This document shows, piece after piece, positions 26,189-34,471 of a stretch of DNA of 40,297 nucleotides. The position numbers and the translations under genes were made by a program. The notes beneath the pieces were generated by a model. That model did not search any database and was not told the DNA's origin. It was given only the letters and a program-made list of their open reading frames with translations. Numbering within the stretch: the first letter of the stretch is position 1; every line of letters begins with the position of its first letter. The stretch comes from an uncultured Saprospiraceae bacterium (GTDB lineage Bacteria > Bacteroidota > Bacteroidia > Chitinophagales > Saprospiraceae): contig CALFBG010000247.1 in assembly GCA_937951685.1 (NCBI GenBank), positions 1-40,297 of the forward strand, read 5' to 3'.

Positions 26189-26196
26189 TTGAATAA
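26170..26196 (+). promoter_or_regulatory. Eight-codon upstream ORF overlapping the TTG start of the CotH gene
   Basis: ATG at 26170 opens a frame encoding MTNDIRFE and stops with TAA at 26194-26196. The presumed TTG start of the CotH gene is at 26189-26191, inside the end of this frame. Such overlap could couple translation of the large gene to the short one. It may also be chance. Confidence 0.3.
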
Positions 26197-28549
26197 AAAA
26201 AAAGACACTTTGAGAAACACGGTACTCATATTACTTACTAGCTTCTTGATCCTCAGCCAACTTACGGCTCAAAAAAAGGAGAAACCCCCTAAAGAAAAAC
26301 CACTGGAGTTGGAATTTTCACTAAAAGGTGGTTTCTACCAAGATCCTTTTCGACTAGAATTGTTCTCCCCCGGAGCCAAAATCTACTATACGCTCGATGG
26401 CAGCCAACCCAATAAAAGTACAAAACGCTATCAAAAGCCGATTGCCATTGAAAAAAATACCACCATTCGGGTCGTAGCTTACAAAGACAAGCGCAAAAGT
26501 AAGATAAAAGCCCATAGTTATTTCCTCAAAGAACCAAAGTCTAGTTTCCCCATCGTTTCATTGATGGCACCACCAGAATTATTGTTCGATCCAGAAACGG
26601 GGATTTTCATGAAAGGCAATGGGGCAGTAGATAGTATCTGGTCAAAGCCTGGTGCTAACTTTTGGAGTCGATCCGAGAATTTAATCAACTGCGAAATCTT
26701 TGCCGCTGACGGAAAATGTGAATTTAACAGTGTCACCGGGCTGCGTTTATTTGGTGGCATGAGTCGATTATTTCCTCAAAAATCAATGACAATCGTCGCT
26801 AGAGATCGTTATGGTAAAAAAGTAATTAAAGAAAAAATATTTGGCAAACAAGGTCTTAAAAAGTTTAAATTCTTAGTGCTTCGGAATGCGGGAAGTGACT
26901 GGGGAAAATCGCATTTTAGAGATGCTTTCATGTGTAGTTTAGTAGAAGACTGGGATTTGGAAAAACAGGATTATCAACCTTCCCACGTTTATATCAATGG
27001 CGACTACTGGGGCATTTATAACATCCGTGAAAAAATCAATCGCTATTTTATCGCGGGACATTATGAGATTGGAAAAGACAGCATTGACTTGATTGAACAT
27101 CAAATGTCTCTAAAAAGAGGCAGTACGCGCAAATACAAAGCGATGCTTCACTGGCTGGAAACACACGATCTTAGTGTGCCCGAAAATTACACCTACCTCC
27201 AAGGCTTAATGGATGTCAATAATTTCATGAATTATAAAATTGCGCAAATCTATTTTGACAATCAAGATGCAGGTGGTAATATCAAATTTTGGCGACCACA
27301 AACGCCGAATGGGAAGTGGCGCTGGATTTTGTACGATACCGATTGGGGATTTGGGCTCCACGATCCAAAAGCTTACAACAATAATAGCCTAGCTTTTCAC
27401 ACCGAACCCGACGGTCCTTCTTGGCCGAATCCGCCTTGGTCTACTTTTATTTTAAGAAAATTACTCGAAAATCCGACGTTCAAAAATCAGTTTATCATTC
27501 GCTTTACGGATCACATTAATCACAGCTTTAACCCCAAAACTGTAGTCGATAGAATCAATGCCTTTCACGCACTCATTGCGCCCGAAATGCCGAGACATTT
27601 AGAGCGTTGGAAACTTAGCGAAAAGAAATGGCTTAAGCATATTGAGATTATGAAGAATTTCGCAAAAAAGAGACCAGACTATGTTCGTCAACATCTCCGC
27701 GAAAAATTTAAACTCAACGAATTGGTTCGCGTCAAAGCCAGTGCTACGCCCGGTGGACAAGTCATCATAAATCAAACTGTCAAAGTTAGGACAGAAGGTT
27801 TCACGGGTAAATATTTTGCGGGGCTTCCCCTCCACGTCAAAGCAGTTCCTAACTTTGGGTATCGGTTTTCTCACTGGAAGGGTAGAAAAATTACCGAAGG
27901 CAACTACGAGCTTAATATTGACGTTCAAGCGGGAGAACAATATAATTTAATCGCAGTTTTTGAAGCGTACACCGATCAGCACGAAGGAAAAATTTTAATT
28001 AATGAAATCAGTTGTAATAATAAAAAAACGGGCGATTGGATTGAATTATACAACAATTCCGAAAAAAGTGTCTCCCTCGAAAATTGGGTAATTACCGACA
28101 CCAACCACGATTATAAATTACCCAAACTCACCATTCGACCTCGGTCTTATGCCATCATCTGCGAAGATTCCGTTGCCTTTCGAAAAATATTTCCTAAGGC
28201 CTTTAACTTAGCCGGTGACATGGGATTCGGATTAAGTAAACGCAAAGAAGTTTTAGGCTTATTTAGCCCTAACGGCGCCGCCGTCGATAGCATCTCTTAT
28301 CAATTAGAACCAACCGATACTATTTTTAGTTTAAGCCTTTTACTTCCTCAATTGGATAATAGCGATATTGACAACTGGGAAATCATTAAAGGGCAAGGTA
28401 GTCCTAATCATGCGAATCCTTATTTTCTGGAAAGTAGCATCAAAGCGAAACAAGAACTTTGGGTACGTGTTGGCGTAGCCGTCAGTATTTTTCTTACTTG
28501 TTTCCTCTTATTTTTTATGCAAAAAAAACGTAGCCGAAATCCAGCGTAA
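26189..28549 (+). CDS. CotH-kinase family protein with chitobiase-type and lamin-tail domains, membrane anchored
   Basis: A 786-residue exported protein. The start is TTG at 26189, because it gives a proper signal peptide (LRNTVLILLTSFLILSQLTA) and no ATG is available before it. A chitobiase/hexosaminidase C-terminal type beta domain lies at about 33-110 (LFSPGAKIYYTLDGSQPNKS). The CotH domain at about 115-500 shows YINGDYWGIYNIREKINRYF, NFMNYKIAQIYFDNQDAGGN and RWILYDTDWGFGL; CotH of spore formers is an atypical kinase that phosphorylates a coat protein. A repeat-like domain (about 510-590) precedes a lamin-tail domain (about 605-710, GKILINEISCNN, GDWIELYNNSEKSVSLENW). A membrane segment (about 760-776) and basic tail end it. 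The potassium channel gene follows 39 bp later. Confidence 0.85.
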   Translation: MNKKKDTLRNTVLILLTSFLILSQLTAQKKEKPPKEKPLELEFSLKGGFYQDPFRLELFSPGAKIYYTLDGSQPNKSTKRYQKPIAIEKNTTIRVVAYKDKRKSKIKAHSYFLKEPKSSFPIVSLMAPPELLFDPETGIFMKGNGAVDSIWSKPGANFWSRSENLINCEIFAADGKCEFNSVTGLRLFGGMSRLFPQKSMTIVARDRYGKKVIKEKIFGKQGLKKFKFLVLRNAGSDWGKSHFRDAFMCSLVEDWDLEKQDYQPSHVYINGDYWGIYNIREKINRYFIAGHYEIGKDSIDLIEHQMSLKRGSTRKYKAMLHWLETHDLSVPENYTYLQGLMDVNNFMNYKIAQIYFDNQDAGGNIKFWRPQTPNGKWRWILYDTDWGFGLHDPKAYNNNSLAFHTEPDGPSWPNPPWSTFILRKLLENPTFKNQFIIRFTDHINHSFNPKTVVDRINAFHALIAPEMPRHLERWKLSEKKWLKHIEIMKNFAKKRPDYVRQHLREKFKLNELVRVKASATPGGQVIINQTVKVRTEGFTGKYFAGLPLHVKAVPNFGYRFSHWKGRKITEGNYELNIDVQAGEQYNLIAVFEAYTDQHEGKILINEISCNNKKTGDWIELYNNSEKSVSLENWVITDTNHDYKLPKLTIRPRSYAIICEDSVAFRKIFPKAFNLAGDMGFGLSKRKEVLGLFSPNGAAVDSISYQLEPTDTIFSLSLLLPQLDNSDIDNWEIIKGQGSPNHANPYFLESSIKAKQELWVRVGVAVSIFLTCFLLFFMQKKRSRNPA

Positions 28550-28588
28550 AATTGCTTCAAAAGGAAGTTGTTTCAAAAACAAAAGCCG

Positions 28589-29545
28589 ATGACAATGAAG
28601 TTTAATAAAAATAGTGGTAAAAAATCGAAAGATAATGACCTCGGTTTTGGTACAGGCATGACAGAAAACCCACAGCGGTTTCTCCGGAAAGATGGTAGCT
28701 TCAATGTCATTCGCAAAGGAGGTAGCGACTACAGTATTTACCAGAAGTTGCTAGAAATGTCTTGGTGGAAGTTCATTGCATTGACCATCTTTAATTTCGT
28801 ATTAATCAATTGTTTCTTTGCCTTACTTTTTTTGCTAAATGGTAGGGAATACATTGCGGGGACCGAGCAAGGAAGTTTTAGTGATCATTTTATGCAAGCA
28901 TTTTTCCTAAGCGTGCAAACCTTCACTTCCGTAGGTTACGGCGCGCTAAGTCCGGTAGGGCTCAACGCCAATTTGATTTCTGCCGTCGCCGCTTTGGTGG
29001 GATTAATTTCATTTGCGATTGCAACCGGATTATTTTTTGCGCGCTTCTCCAAACCTAAAGCAAGAATTTTATTTAGCAACCAAGCCATTATCACTCCCTA
29101 CCGAGAAGAAGAAATGAGTTTACAATTTCGCATTGCGAATCTTCGTAATAATAAACTACTCGACGTCGTCGCCACCGTCAACGTCTCTTGGCTCGAAAAT
29201 AAGAATGGTAAAATCCGAAGACGTTTCACGGAACTAGCTTTAGAACGGGACCATCTTTTCTTTTTTCCACTCAATTGGACGATTGTTCATCCCATCACGC
29301 CTAAAAGTCCTTTTTATAAAAAAACACCACAAGATATCCATGAGATGAAAACCGAAATCCTGGTTTTGATTCAAGGCTACGACGAAACTTACGCGCAAAC
29401 TATTCATAGCAATGAATCTTACATTGCAAATGAAATTATCTTTGATGTTCAATTTGTAAAAATGTACTACGCCAGTAGTCATTTACACAGTACCGTTTTG
29501 GAACTAGATAAAATCAGTACAGTAGAACCCATTCCGGAGGCCTAA
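28589..29545 (+). CDS. Inward-rectifier (Kir)-type potassium channel
   Basis: A 318-residue channel starting at ATG 28589; an in-frame TTG at 28568 would add seven residues. Residues about 30-55 form the slide-helix region. TM1 is about 61-83 (KFIALTIFNFVLINCFFALL), the pore helix and selectivity filter are FFLSVQTFTSVGYGALSP with TSVGYG at 113-118, and TM2 is about 128-150. From residue 154 a cytoplasmic beta-rich Kir domain follows (SKPKARILFSNQAIITPYRE, MSLQFRIANLRNNKLLDVVA). This is the KirBac layout, forming a tetrameric inner-membrane K+ channel gated by the cytoplasmic domain and lipids. It is 39 bp after the CotH gene and probably shares its transcript. Confidence 0.93.
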   Translation: MTMKFNKNSGKKSKDNDLGFGTGMTENPQRFLRKDGSFNVIRKGGSDYSIYQKLLEMSWWKFIALTIFNFVLINCFFALLFLLNGREYIAGTEQGSFSDHFMQAFFLSVQTFTSVGYGALSPVGLNANLISAVAALVGLISFAIATGLFFARFSKPKARILFSNQAIITPYREEEMSLQFRIANLRNNKLLDVVATVNVSWLENKNGKIRRRFTELALERDHLFFFPLNWTIVHPITPKSPFYKKTPQDIHEMKTEILVLIQGYDETYAQTIHSNESYIANEIIFDVQFVKMYYASSHLHSTVLELDKISTVEPIPEA

Positions 29546-29627
29546 ATCAGCAATTTCCATAAAAATAAATTTCCCAGGGGTTAAACCTTCGCGCTAACTA
29601 GTCGTCTAACCTATAAATTCACACAAT

Positions 29628-30203
29628 TTGCAGCGTGCCGTAAGTACTATATCTGATGACCACATTCTGAGCCTCTTGCAAAAAGAAGCTACTTACGAAG
29701 AAGGTTTCAAGCTTTTGGTGGAAAAGTACCAAGAGCGACTCTATTGGCATATTCGCCGCTTGGTAACGGAACACGACGATGCCAATGATGTGATTCAGAA
29801 TAGTTTGATTAAAATTTACCGCAACATTGATAAGTTTGAACATAAATCAAAACTATATACTTGGTTGTATCGCATTGCGACGAACGAATCCCTTAGTTTT
29901 TTGAAACAAAAAAAACGAAAAGCGACCAATTCTATCGACGACGAAAGCTTAGGACTAAATCGCCCCTTAACCGCAGATGCCTATGTTGATGGTGACGACA
30001 TTCAACGAAAATTAAAGGCAGCAATTAATACCCTACCCGAAAAGCAACGAATTGTATTCAATATGCGGTATTACGATGCGCTCAGTTACCAAGATATTTC
30101 TGATATTTTATCAACCTCAATTGGTGCGTTGAAAGCGTCTTATCATCATGCAGCAAAAAAAATTGAACAACACCTCAGAGCACACAGCGAAGAAAACCAA
30201 TAA
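29628..30203 (+). CDS. ECF-type RNA polymerase sigma factor
   Basis: A 191-residue sigma-70 family protein. Region 2 covers about residues 25-90 (LLVEKYQERLYWHIRRLV, DDANDVIQNSLIKIYRNI, SKLYTWLYRIATNESLSFL). Region 4 covers about 130-185 (INTLPEKQRIVFNMRYYD, LSYQDISDILSTSIGALKAS). The only plausible start in this frame before the conserved region is TTG at 29628; no in-frame ATG precedes SDDHILSLL. The two following genes encode a membrane-anchored partner and a Spy-like periplasmic protein, a set repeated in many Bacteroidota, so this is most likely an envelope-stress sigma factor. It is 82 bp after the potassium channel gene. Confidence 0.9.
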   Translation: MQRAVSTISDDHILSLLQKEATYEEGFKLLVEKYQERLYWHIRRLVTEHDDANDVIQNSLIKIYRNIDKFEHKSKLYTWLYRIATNESLSFLKQKKRKATNSIDDESLGLNRPLTADAYVDGDDIQRKLKAAINTLPEKQRIVFNMRYYDALSYQDISDILSTSIGALKASYHHAAKKIEQHLRAHSEENQ

Positions 30204-30232
30204 AATGAGTACCAGTACAAATGTAAAGAGCA

Positions 30233-30748
30233 ATGAAGCATAAAAAAGAAATACAAGAAGAACTAGATCAAATCGCTCCCTTTTTGGCGAAAATCGAAAA
30301 GCAGGAAAGCTATCCGATTCCCAAGGATTATTTTGCTCAACTCGCTGAACAAATCAGTACGCAAGTTGCTTTGGAACCTCGTCAGAAAATTGCGACACAA
30401 GTTGCGCCGACTAGTTTCTGGACTTCGCTCACGAGTTTGTTGTCCAATAAATTCCGGATGAACTCCTTAGTCGCTGCTGCAAGTGTCTTGCTTTGTGTAG
30501 GAAGTTTCTTTTATTGGTCTTCAACGCAGCAAGCTGCCACGGAGACCATTGCTGCTGCACAATATTTGACTTACGTAGAAGAACACCTTGATGAATTTGA
30601 GGAAGAAATTTTACTAGAATTGAATCAGGAGGAAGATTTAGACATTGACCTTTTGACGGATACCGAAATTAAAGATCAAAACTTAGATAATTACTTAGAA
30701 GACGTTCTAGATGATCTAGACGATCAAAGTTTAGAGGAATTGTTGTAA
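30233..30748 (+). CDS. Membrane-anchored putative anti-sigma partner
   Basis: A 171-residue protein. The N-terminal cytoplasmic part contains IAPFLAKIEKQESYPIPKDY followed by FAQLAEQI, a PFL...P-x-x-YF block seen in proteins encoded next to ECF sigma genes in Bacteroidota. One membrane segment lies at about residues 78-95 (SLVAAASVLLCVGSFFYW). The periplasmic tail is extremely acidic (LDEFEEEILLELNQEEDL, then LEDVLDDLDDQSLEELL). There is no zinc-finger motif. It starts 29 bp after the sigma gene and most likely binds the sigma factor. The anti-sigma role is inferred from context, not from a catalytic or binding motif. Confidence 0.75.
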   Translation: MKHKKEIQEELDQIAPFLAKIEKQESYPIPKDYFAQLAEQISTQVALEPRQKIATQVAPTSFWTSLTSLLSNKFRMNSLVAAASVLLCVGSFFYWSSTQQAATETIAAAQYLTYVEEHLDEFEEEILLELNQEEDLDIDLLTDTEIKDQNLDNYLEDVLDDLDDQSLEELL

Positions 30749-30817
30749 GTAAATACTTTTAACTGACCGCTACAAAGTTGGTTAAAACAACTTCAATAAA
30801 AAGCTTAAATTTTAAAT

Positions 30818-31276
30818 ATGAATAAATTAATCTTAATTGCCGCCGCGTTATGCTTCTTTTTAGCGCCAAACTTAGCACAAGACGACAACTTGGATGGTGT
30901 CAGTGAGGAGCTCAATGAAAAGATTGAAAGCCAACGGATTGCTTTCTTAACCAATCGACTGCAATTAACGCCGGAAGAAGCCAAAGGTTTCTGGCCACTT
31001 TATAATCAGTACAAATCCGCAGAAAAAGCACTCCGTCAAAAACATAAACCTCCCAAAAGGGTAGAAAATATGACGGACGAAGAAATTGAAAAGCATATTT
31101 TAGCCAGTTTGAGTGTCGAAGAAGAAAAAGTAGCACTCAAGCGAAAGTTTTTCTTTCAGCTCAAAGCAGTACTGCCCATTCGTAAAATTGGGCGCATTCA
31201 GTCCGTAGAAAAAGCATTCAAAAGAAAAATACTCCGCGCAATCAAAGGAAAACGCAGAAGAGATAAAGAACAATAA
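30818..31276 (+). CDS. Spy/CpxP-like periplasmic protein (ECF sigma sensor type)
   Basis: A 152-residue exported protein with an N-terminal signal peptide (MNKLILIAAALCFFLAPNLA). The mature part is almost all helical, with the LTxx-type segment NRLQLTPEEAKGFWPLYNQY that marks the Spy/CpxP-like proteins encoded with ECF sigma factors in Bacteroidota. The C-terminus is strongly basic (AFKRKILRAIKGKRRRDKE). By analogy with CpxP and Spy it could bind misfolded proteins or metals and report stress to the membrane-anchored partner encoded just upstream. It is the last gene of the sigma operon and is followed by a strong terminator. Confidence 0.8.
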   Translation: MNKLILIAAALCFFLAPNLAQDDNLDGVSEELNEKIESQRIAFLTNRLQLTPEEAKGFWPLYNQYKSAEKALRQKHKPPKRVENMTDEEIEKHILASLSVEEEKVALKRKFFFQLKAVLPIRKIGRIQSVEKAFKRKILRAIKGKRRRDKEQ

Positions 31277-31350
31277 TCAGCTACTTTGAATAAAGTACCT
31301 GATCAAAATTTAGCAAAATTGCTTTTCCAAAGGAAGAGCAGCAGTTCAAG

Positions 31351-31391
31351 AGCCGTTCATTGCCTTTCATAGCAGTGAACGGCTTTTTTTT
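31351..31391 (+). terminator. Rho-independent terminator of the second ECF sigma operon
   Basis: AGCCGTTCATTGC (31351-31363) pairs with GCAGTGAACGGCT (31372-31384) over 13 bp with one G-T pair, 8-nt loop, followed by eight T (31384-31391). Confidence 0.92.
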
Positions 31392-32083
31392 ACTCAAAAA
31401 CCTATCTTCATACGCTAATTATGCGTCACAGAAATAGCCCCTTCCTTCATTTTTCCCAAAAAGATACCTTTTCCGCTTATTTTAGCCTTTTTAGGTGGGA
31501 ATAACTGTGACATACCAACGAAATATACTTGTAAAATGCTGTGACCTAGCCCTTTTTAAGCTTAAATTCTATTTTTTTTTGCAAATTGATGAGCGTATCG
31601 TTTAGTACTTTTTTCTACGAAAACACCTTACAGATTAACTACTTGAAAGCGAATATTTTTCCCCTAGGCCTCTTTGTAGCCCCTTGCAAAAGATAGCAAC
31701 CGCACTTCCAAATAATAAATACTTCCTACCGTTATCATCACAGAAGCGGCCGTTTACTCAGGCAAAAAAGATCAAAGCATATTCGTTTGCGAAGAAACGA
31801 ATGTCACAAATTACAAATATTTGTAATCTTTCCCACTTAATAACAAGACACGCTACGAAACAAAGTAAGGAAAATAATACTTTATTAAAGCTTACATGTA
31901 TTTAGCAGTGTAAACGAGTACTTTAAATGCAAGCAATAAAACAATTTCAAATAAAAAATATGTTTAATTTATTAAAAAATAGAATGTTACATACCTTATT
32001 GATATTTTTAATACTTAGTTCTGTTTTTGTTTTTTTTGGAGAAATTTGAAAAAAAATTGTAGGTTTTTTGAATCTTTTTTATG
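31392..32083. other. Long AT-rich intergenic region with palindromes
   Basis: About 690 bases without a convincing gene. Two adjacent inverted repeats stand out: ATTCGTTT-gcgaag-AAACGAAT (31781-31802) and the 18-bp perfect palindrome ATTACAAATATTTGTAAT (31810-31827), seven bases apart. Three GTCACAG/CTGTGAC motifs occur between about 31423 and 31545. A 29-codon hydrophobic frame lies at 31960-32049. The region may hold operators for the TPR gene or a small RNA. No known RNA family recognised. Confidence 0.4.
31960..32049 (+). CDS. Possible 29-aa hydrophobic peptide
   Basis: A 29-codon frame reads MFNLLKNRMLHTLLIFLILS and ends SVFVFFGEI. It has a basic N-terminus and a single membrane-spanning stretch, like many small membrane peptides and type I toxins. 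It starts with ATG but has no good ribosome binding site, and the AT-rich DNA makes chance hydrophobic frames likely. Low confidence. Confidence 0.2.
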   Translation: MFNLLKNRMLHTLLIFLILSSVFVFFGEI

Positions 32084-32091
32084 TATATTTA
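32084..32091 (+). promoter_or_regulatory. Candidate -7 box (TATATTTA) for the TPR gene
   Basis: TATATTTA differs from TAnnTTTG only at the last base and lies 24 bp before the ATG at 32116. A TTG (32058-32060) lies 23 bp upstream, slightly long for a -33 box. The leader would be about 18 bases. Confidence 0.4.
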
Positions 32092-32115
32092 CCATTGTAG
32101 CGCTAAACATTAACC

Positions 32116-33519
32116 ATGGAACAGCACAATTTTAAAGACAAACATATGCTCAAATACCTAGTTTCTGAGTACGAGGCTATGTCACAAAAAGGAACAGTAG
32201 GTTTCCTTGAGAAGAAGGCTTTCTTAGAGCTAATTGACCATTACGAAATGGAATCTCAGCTTGATAAGGCCATCGAAGTGATTGAATATGCCCTCCTTCA
32301 ATACAGCTACTCTACCGAATTTTATATCCGGAAGGCGCAGTTGTTAATTGAAAAGAAATGTGCTTATCAAGCGATTGCTTGTTTAGAACATGCCGAAATA
32401 TTATCTCCTTCCGAATTAGAAATTTTTCTATTCAAGGCAGAAGCGCTTTGCTCTTTAGGCAATTACGACGAAGCTTTTGAATTACTTCAAGCGCTGAAAG
32501 GGAAATTAAATAAAGAAGAACTTAGTGAGGTCTTGATGCTAGAAGCACACATCCATGAAAATCTAGAAGATTTTGATAAGATGTTCCGCTCGCTAGAGGA
32601 TGCCTTATTAGCCAATCCTAAGAATAGTGTAGCTTTAGAAAGGGTATGGCTGAGCGTCGAACTATCGGCAAAGTACCAAGAGAGTGTTAAGCTCCACAAC
32701 TACCTTATTGATCAAGATCCTTACTCTTATATCGCTTGGTACAACTTAGGTCACGCTTACGCTTGTCTGGAACGATACGAGGACGCCATCGAAGCATTTG
32801 AGTATGCTTACATCATTAACGAAAAGTTTGAATTTGCGTACCGCGACTGCGGAGAAATCTGTTTACGCGACAAGCAATACCACAAAGCATTGAAATGCTA
32901 TAACGAAGCTTTAGAGTTTTTTGAACCCGATAGCGACTTTTTGTACAATATTGGGCAGTGCCACGAATTTTTACTAGAAGTGACTACGGCAAAATCTTTT
33001 TATAAAGAAGCCATTCTCCTAAATCCTGCCAATGACTTGGCTTATTACCGAATGGGCGAATGTTTTGTCAAAGAAAAGAAATGGAAAAGTGCCATTCACG
33101 CCTATCAAAAAGCACTGAACTTAGAAGGCAAACGAGAAGAATATATTGCTGCCCTAGCGGAAGTTTATTATCAAATCGACGATGAACAACAAGCACGGCT
33201 ACTTTTCAAGAAAGCGGCAGATACCGCACCTGAAACCACGAAGTATTGGATTCAGTATGCTAGTTTTCTAATGGCCGTTGGTTCGCTGCACGAGGCCTTG
33301 CAGGTACTAGAGGAAGCAGAAGTTTACGCCATCGGAGTCGAACTCCTATATTGTCGCACCGCCTGTGAATTCATGCTGGGGCACCGACAAGAGGCACTAA
33401 GTCTGTTGCAATCCGCTTTATTGGAAAACTATAATATGCACGAATCCTTATTCGATTTGGTACCGGAAGTAGAAGGAGATCCAGAAGTGATTCACCTCAT
33501 CCAATCCTATCGCGCATAA
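32116..33519 (+). CDS. Tetratricopeptide repeat protein
   Basis: A 467-residue soluble protein made almost entirely of TPR-type helix pairs, with about ten to twelve repeats. Clear ones include YIAWYNLGHAYACLERYEDA, FAYRDCGEICLRDKQYHKAL, FLYNIGQCHEFLLEVTTAKS and LAYYRMGECFVKEKKWKSAI. No signal peptide, membrane segment or catalytic motif is present, so it is probably a cytoplasmic scaffold that binds other proteins; its partners are unknown. The N-terminus (MEQHNFKDKHMLKYLVSEYE) agrees with related Bacteroidota TPR proteins I have seen, supporting this start. It has its own candidate promoter and terminator and appears monocistronic. Confidence 0.88.
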   Translation: MEQHNFKDKHMLKYLVSEYEAMSQKGTVGFLEKKAFLELIDHYEMESQLDKAIEVIEYALLQYSYSTEFYIRKAQLLIEKKCAYQAIACLEHAEILSPSELEIFLFKAEALCSLGNYDEAFELLQALKGKLNKEELSEVLMLEAHIHENLEDFDKMFRSLEDALLANPKNSVALERVWLSVELSAKYQESVKLHNYLIDQDPYSYIAWYNLGHAYACLERYEDAIEAFEYAYIINEKFEFAYRDCGEICLRDKQYHKALKCYNEALEFFEPDSDFLYNIGQCHEFLLEVTTAKSFYKEAILLNPANDLAYYRMGECFVKEKKWKSAIHAYQKALNLEGKREEYIAALAEVYYQIDDEQQARLLFKKAADTAPETTKYWIQYASFLMAVGSLHEALQVLEEAEVYAIGVELLYCRTACEFMLGHRQEALSLLQSALLENYNMHESLFDLVPEVEGDPEVIHLIQSYRA

Positions 33520-33555
33520 ACTTTAGAATACAAAAAATTGGCTATCGCCAAAGAA

Positions 33556-33593
33556 AAGCTGTTGCAAAATATTTCTTGCAACAGCTTTTTTTT
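33556..33593 (+). terminator. Rho-independent terminator after the TPR gene
   Basis: AAGCTGTTGCAA (33556-33567) pairs perfectly over 12 bp with TTGCAACAGCTT (33576-33587), 8-nt loop, with T-run 33586-33593. Confidence 0.93.
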
Positions 33594-33667
33594 ATGTCTT
33601 ACGAAGCAAACTGATCTCCAGTCGTACATTAATCTAATCTCCTTTTGAAAATACCTCATTAAAGTCC

Positions 33668-33697
33668 TTGGATTTTTGATTATATATTATATATTTG
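33668..33697 (+). promoter_or_regulatory. Bacteroidota-type promoter (TTG, 19 bp, TATATTTG)
   Basis: TTG at 33668-33670 is separated by 19 bp from TATATTTG at 33690-33697. Both boxes and the spacing match the housekeeping promoter consensus. A start near 33704 is expected. A second motif, TTGGCACAAAATTTGT (33706-33721), resembles a sigma-54 site with one mismatch. No convincing gene follows, see the next entry. Confidence 0.55.
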
Positions 33698-33703
33698 CAA
33701 TAT

Positions 33704-34437
33704 GATTGGCACAAAATTTGTCCTTTCTACCATAACATCCCACAAACCCACCGTAATTAAGTTAACGCTTAAACTGAGTATCTTTTGAGTAAGGTCAGTC
33801 CAGTTGCTGCGAACACTTTAAGTCCTAAACCGATATAAATATTATTTCAAGCAATTATCCAAGTGATATTGAGCGACTAATACAATCGTTTAAATTAAGC
33901 TTCGATCATTCGCTTGGTGCATTGTTCCATTTTTTGTTGATGCTAATCGCTCGACAAATGATCGATGTTGCCATTTGCTTAAAAGTGATTTTCCTTTTAA
34001 TAGCTACTATGAAAAACGAGTTTGACGATATGTTAGATAAGGTGCAACTTAGACTAACAGGATCAAACACCGCAGGCTTTTTGAAGTTGAACATATCATA
34101 TCTGCCTGCATTACTGTGTACGGGAAGCAATTCCCCTGAGTAAAGCATTATGCGAAACGTGAATCTTGGTTTTTATGCCGCGATGGACACACGCTGTACT
34201 ATTTAGCAGCAAGTCTAAACTGGTCATGATAATCAGAAGGGAAGAGACAAGTTGAACTAATGCAGTTAACAGTTATAATCTCATGATTTTTCCATCCTAT
34301 AATGGATGATGCAAGTTATATGTCTATTGAATAGGCATAAAGTTGAACAGAGTCCTTTCTTGGATAAATGTACAATTCTATGCGTAGGAATTGGCGTTTT
34401 CCAAAGATTAAGAACGAATCTGTTTTTGGGATGTAGT
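33704..34437 (+). ncRNA. Promoter-to-terminator region without a convincing gene, possible non-coding RNA or decayed gene
   Basis: About 730 bases. The longest plus-strand frame (33922-34143, 73 codons) starts MFHFLLMLIARQMIDVAICL and lacks domain features or a good ribosome site. Small hairpins are visible: GGGAA-GCAA-TTCCC with a GNRA-type loop (34122-34135), CATCC-TATAAT-GGATG (near 34293-34308), and TATGTCTAT-TGA-ATAGGCATA (near 34319-34339). The upstream promoter and downstream terminator point the same way, which suggests a transcript. No known RNA family was recognised. Confidence 0.3.
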
Positions 34438-34471
34438 CCCCCTCCTTAGAGGTTTGGAGGGGGAATTTTTT
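34438..34471 (+). terminator. Rho-independent terminator facing the GH3 gene
   Basis: CCCCCTCC (34438-34445) pairs with GGAGGGGG (34456-34463) around a 10-nt loop, followed by AATTTTTT. The T-run is on the plus strand only, so it ends plus-strand transcription and not the convergent GH3 gene, whose stop codon overlaps its last bases. Confidence 0.8.

Noticed and set aside
31684..31905. 73-codon ORF upstream of the TPR gene
   Set aside because: Composition is not protein-like, no ribosome site, and it runs across the two palindromes.
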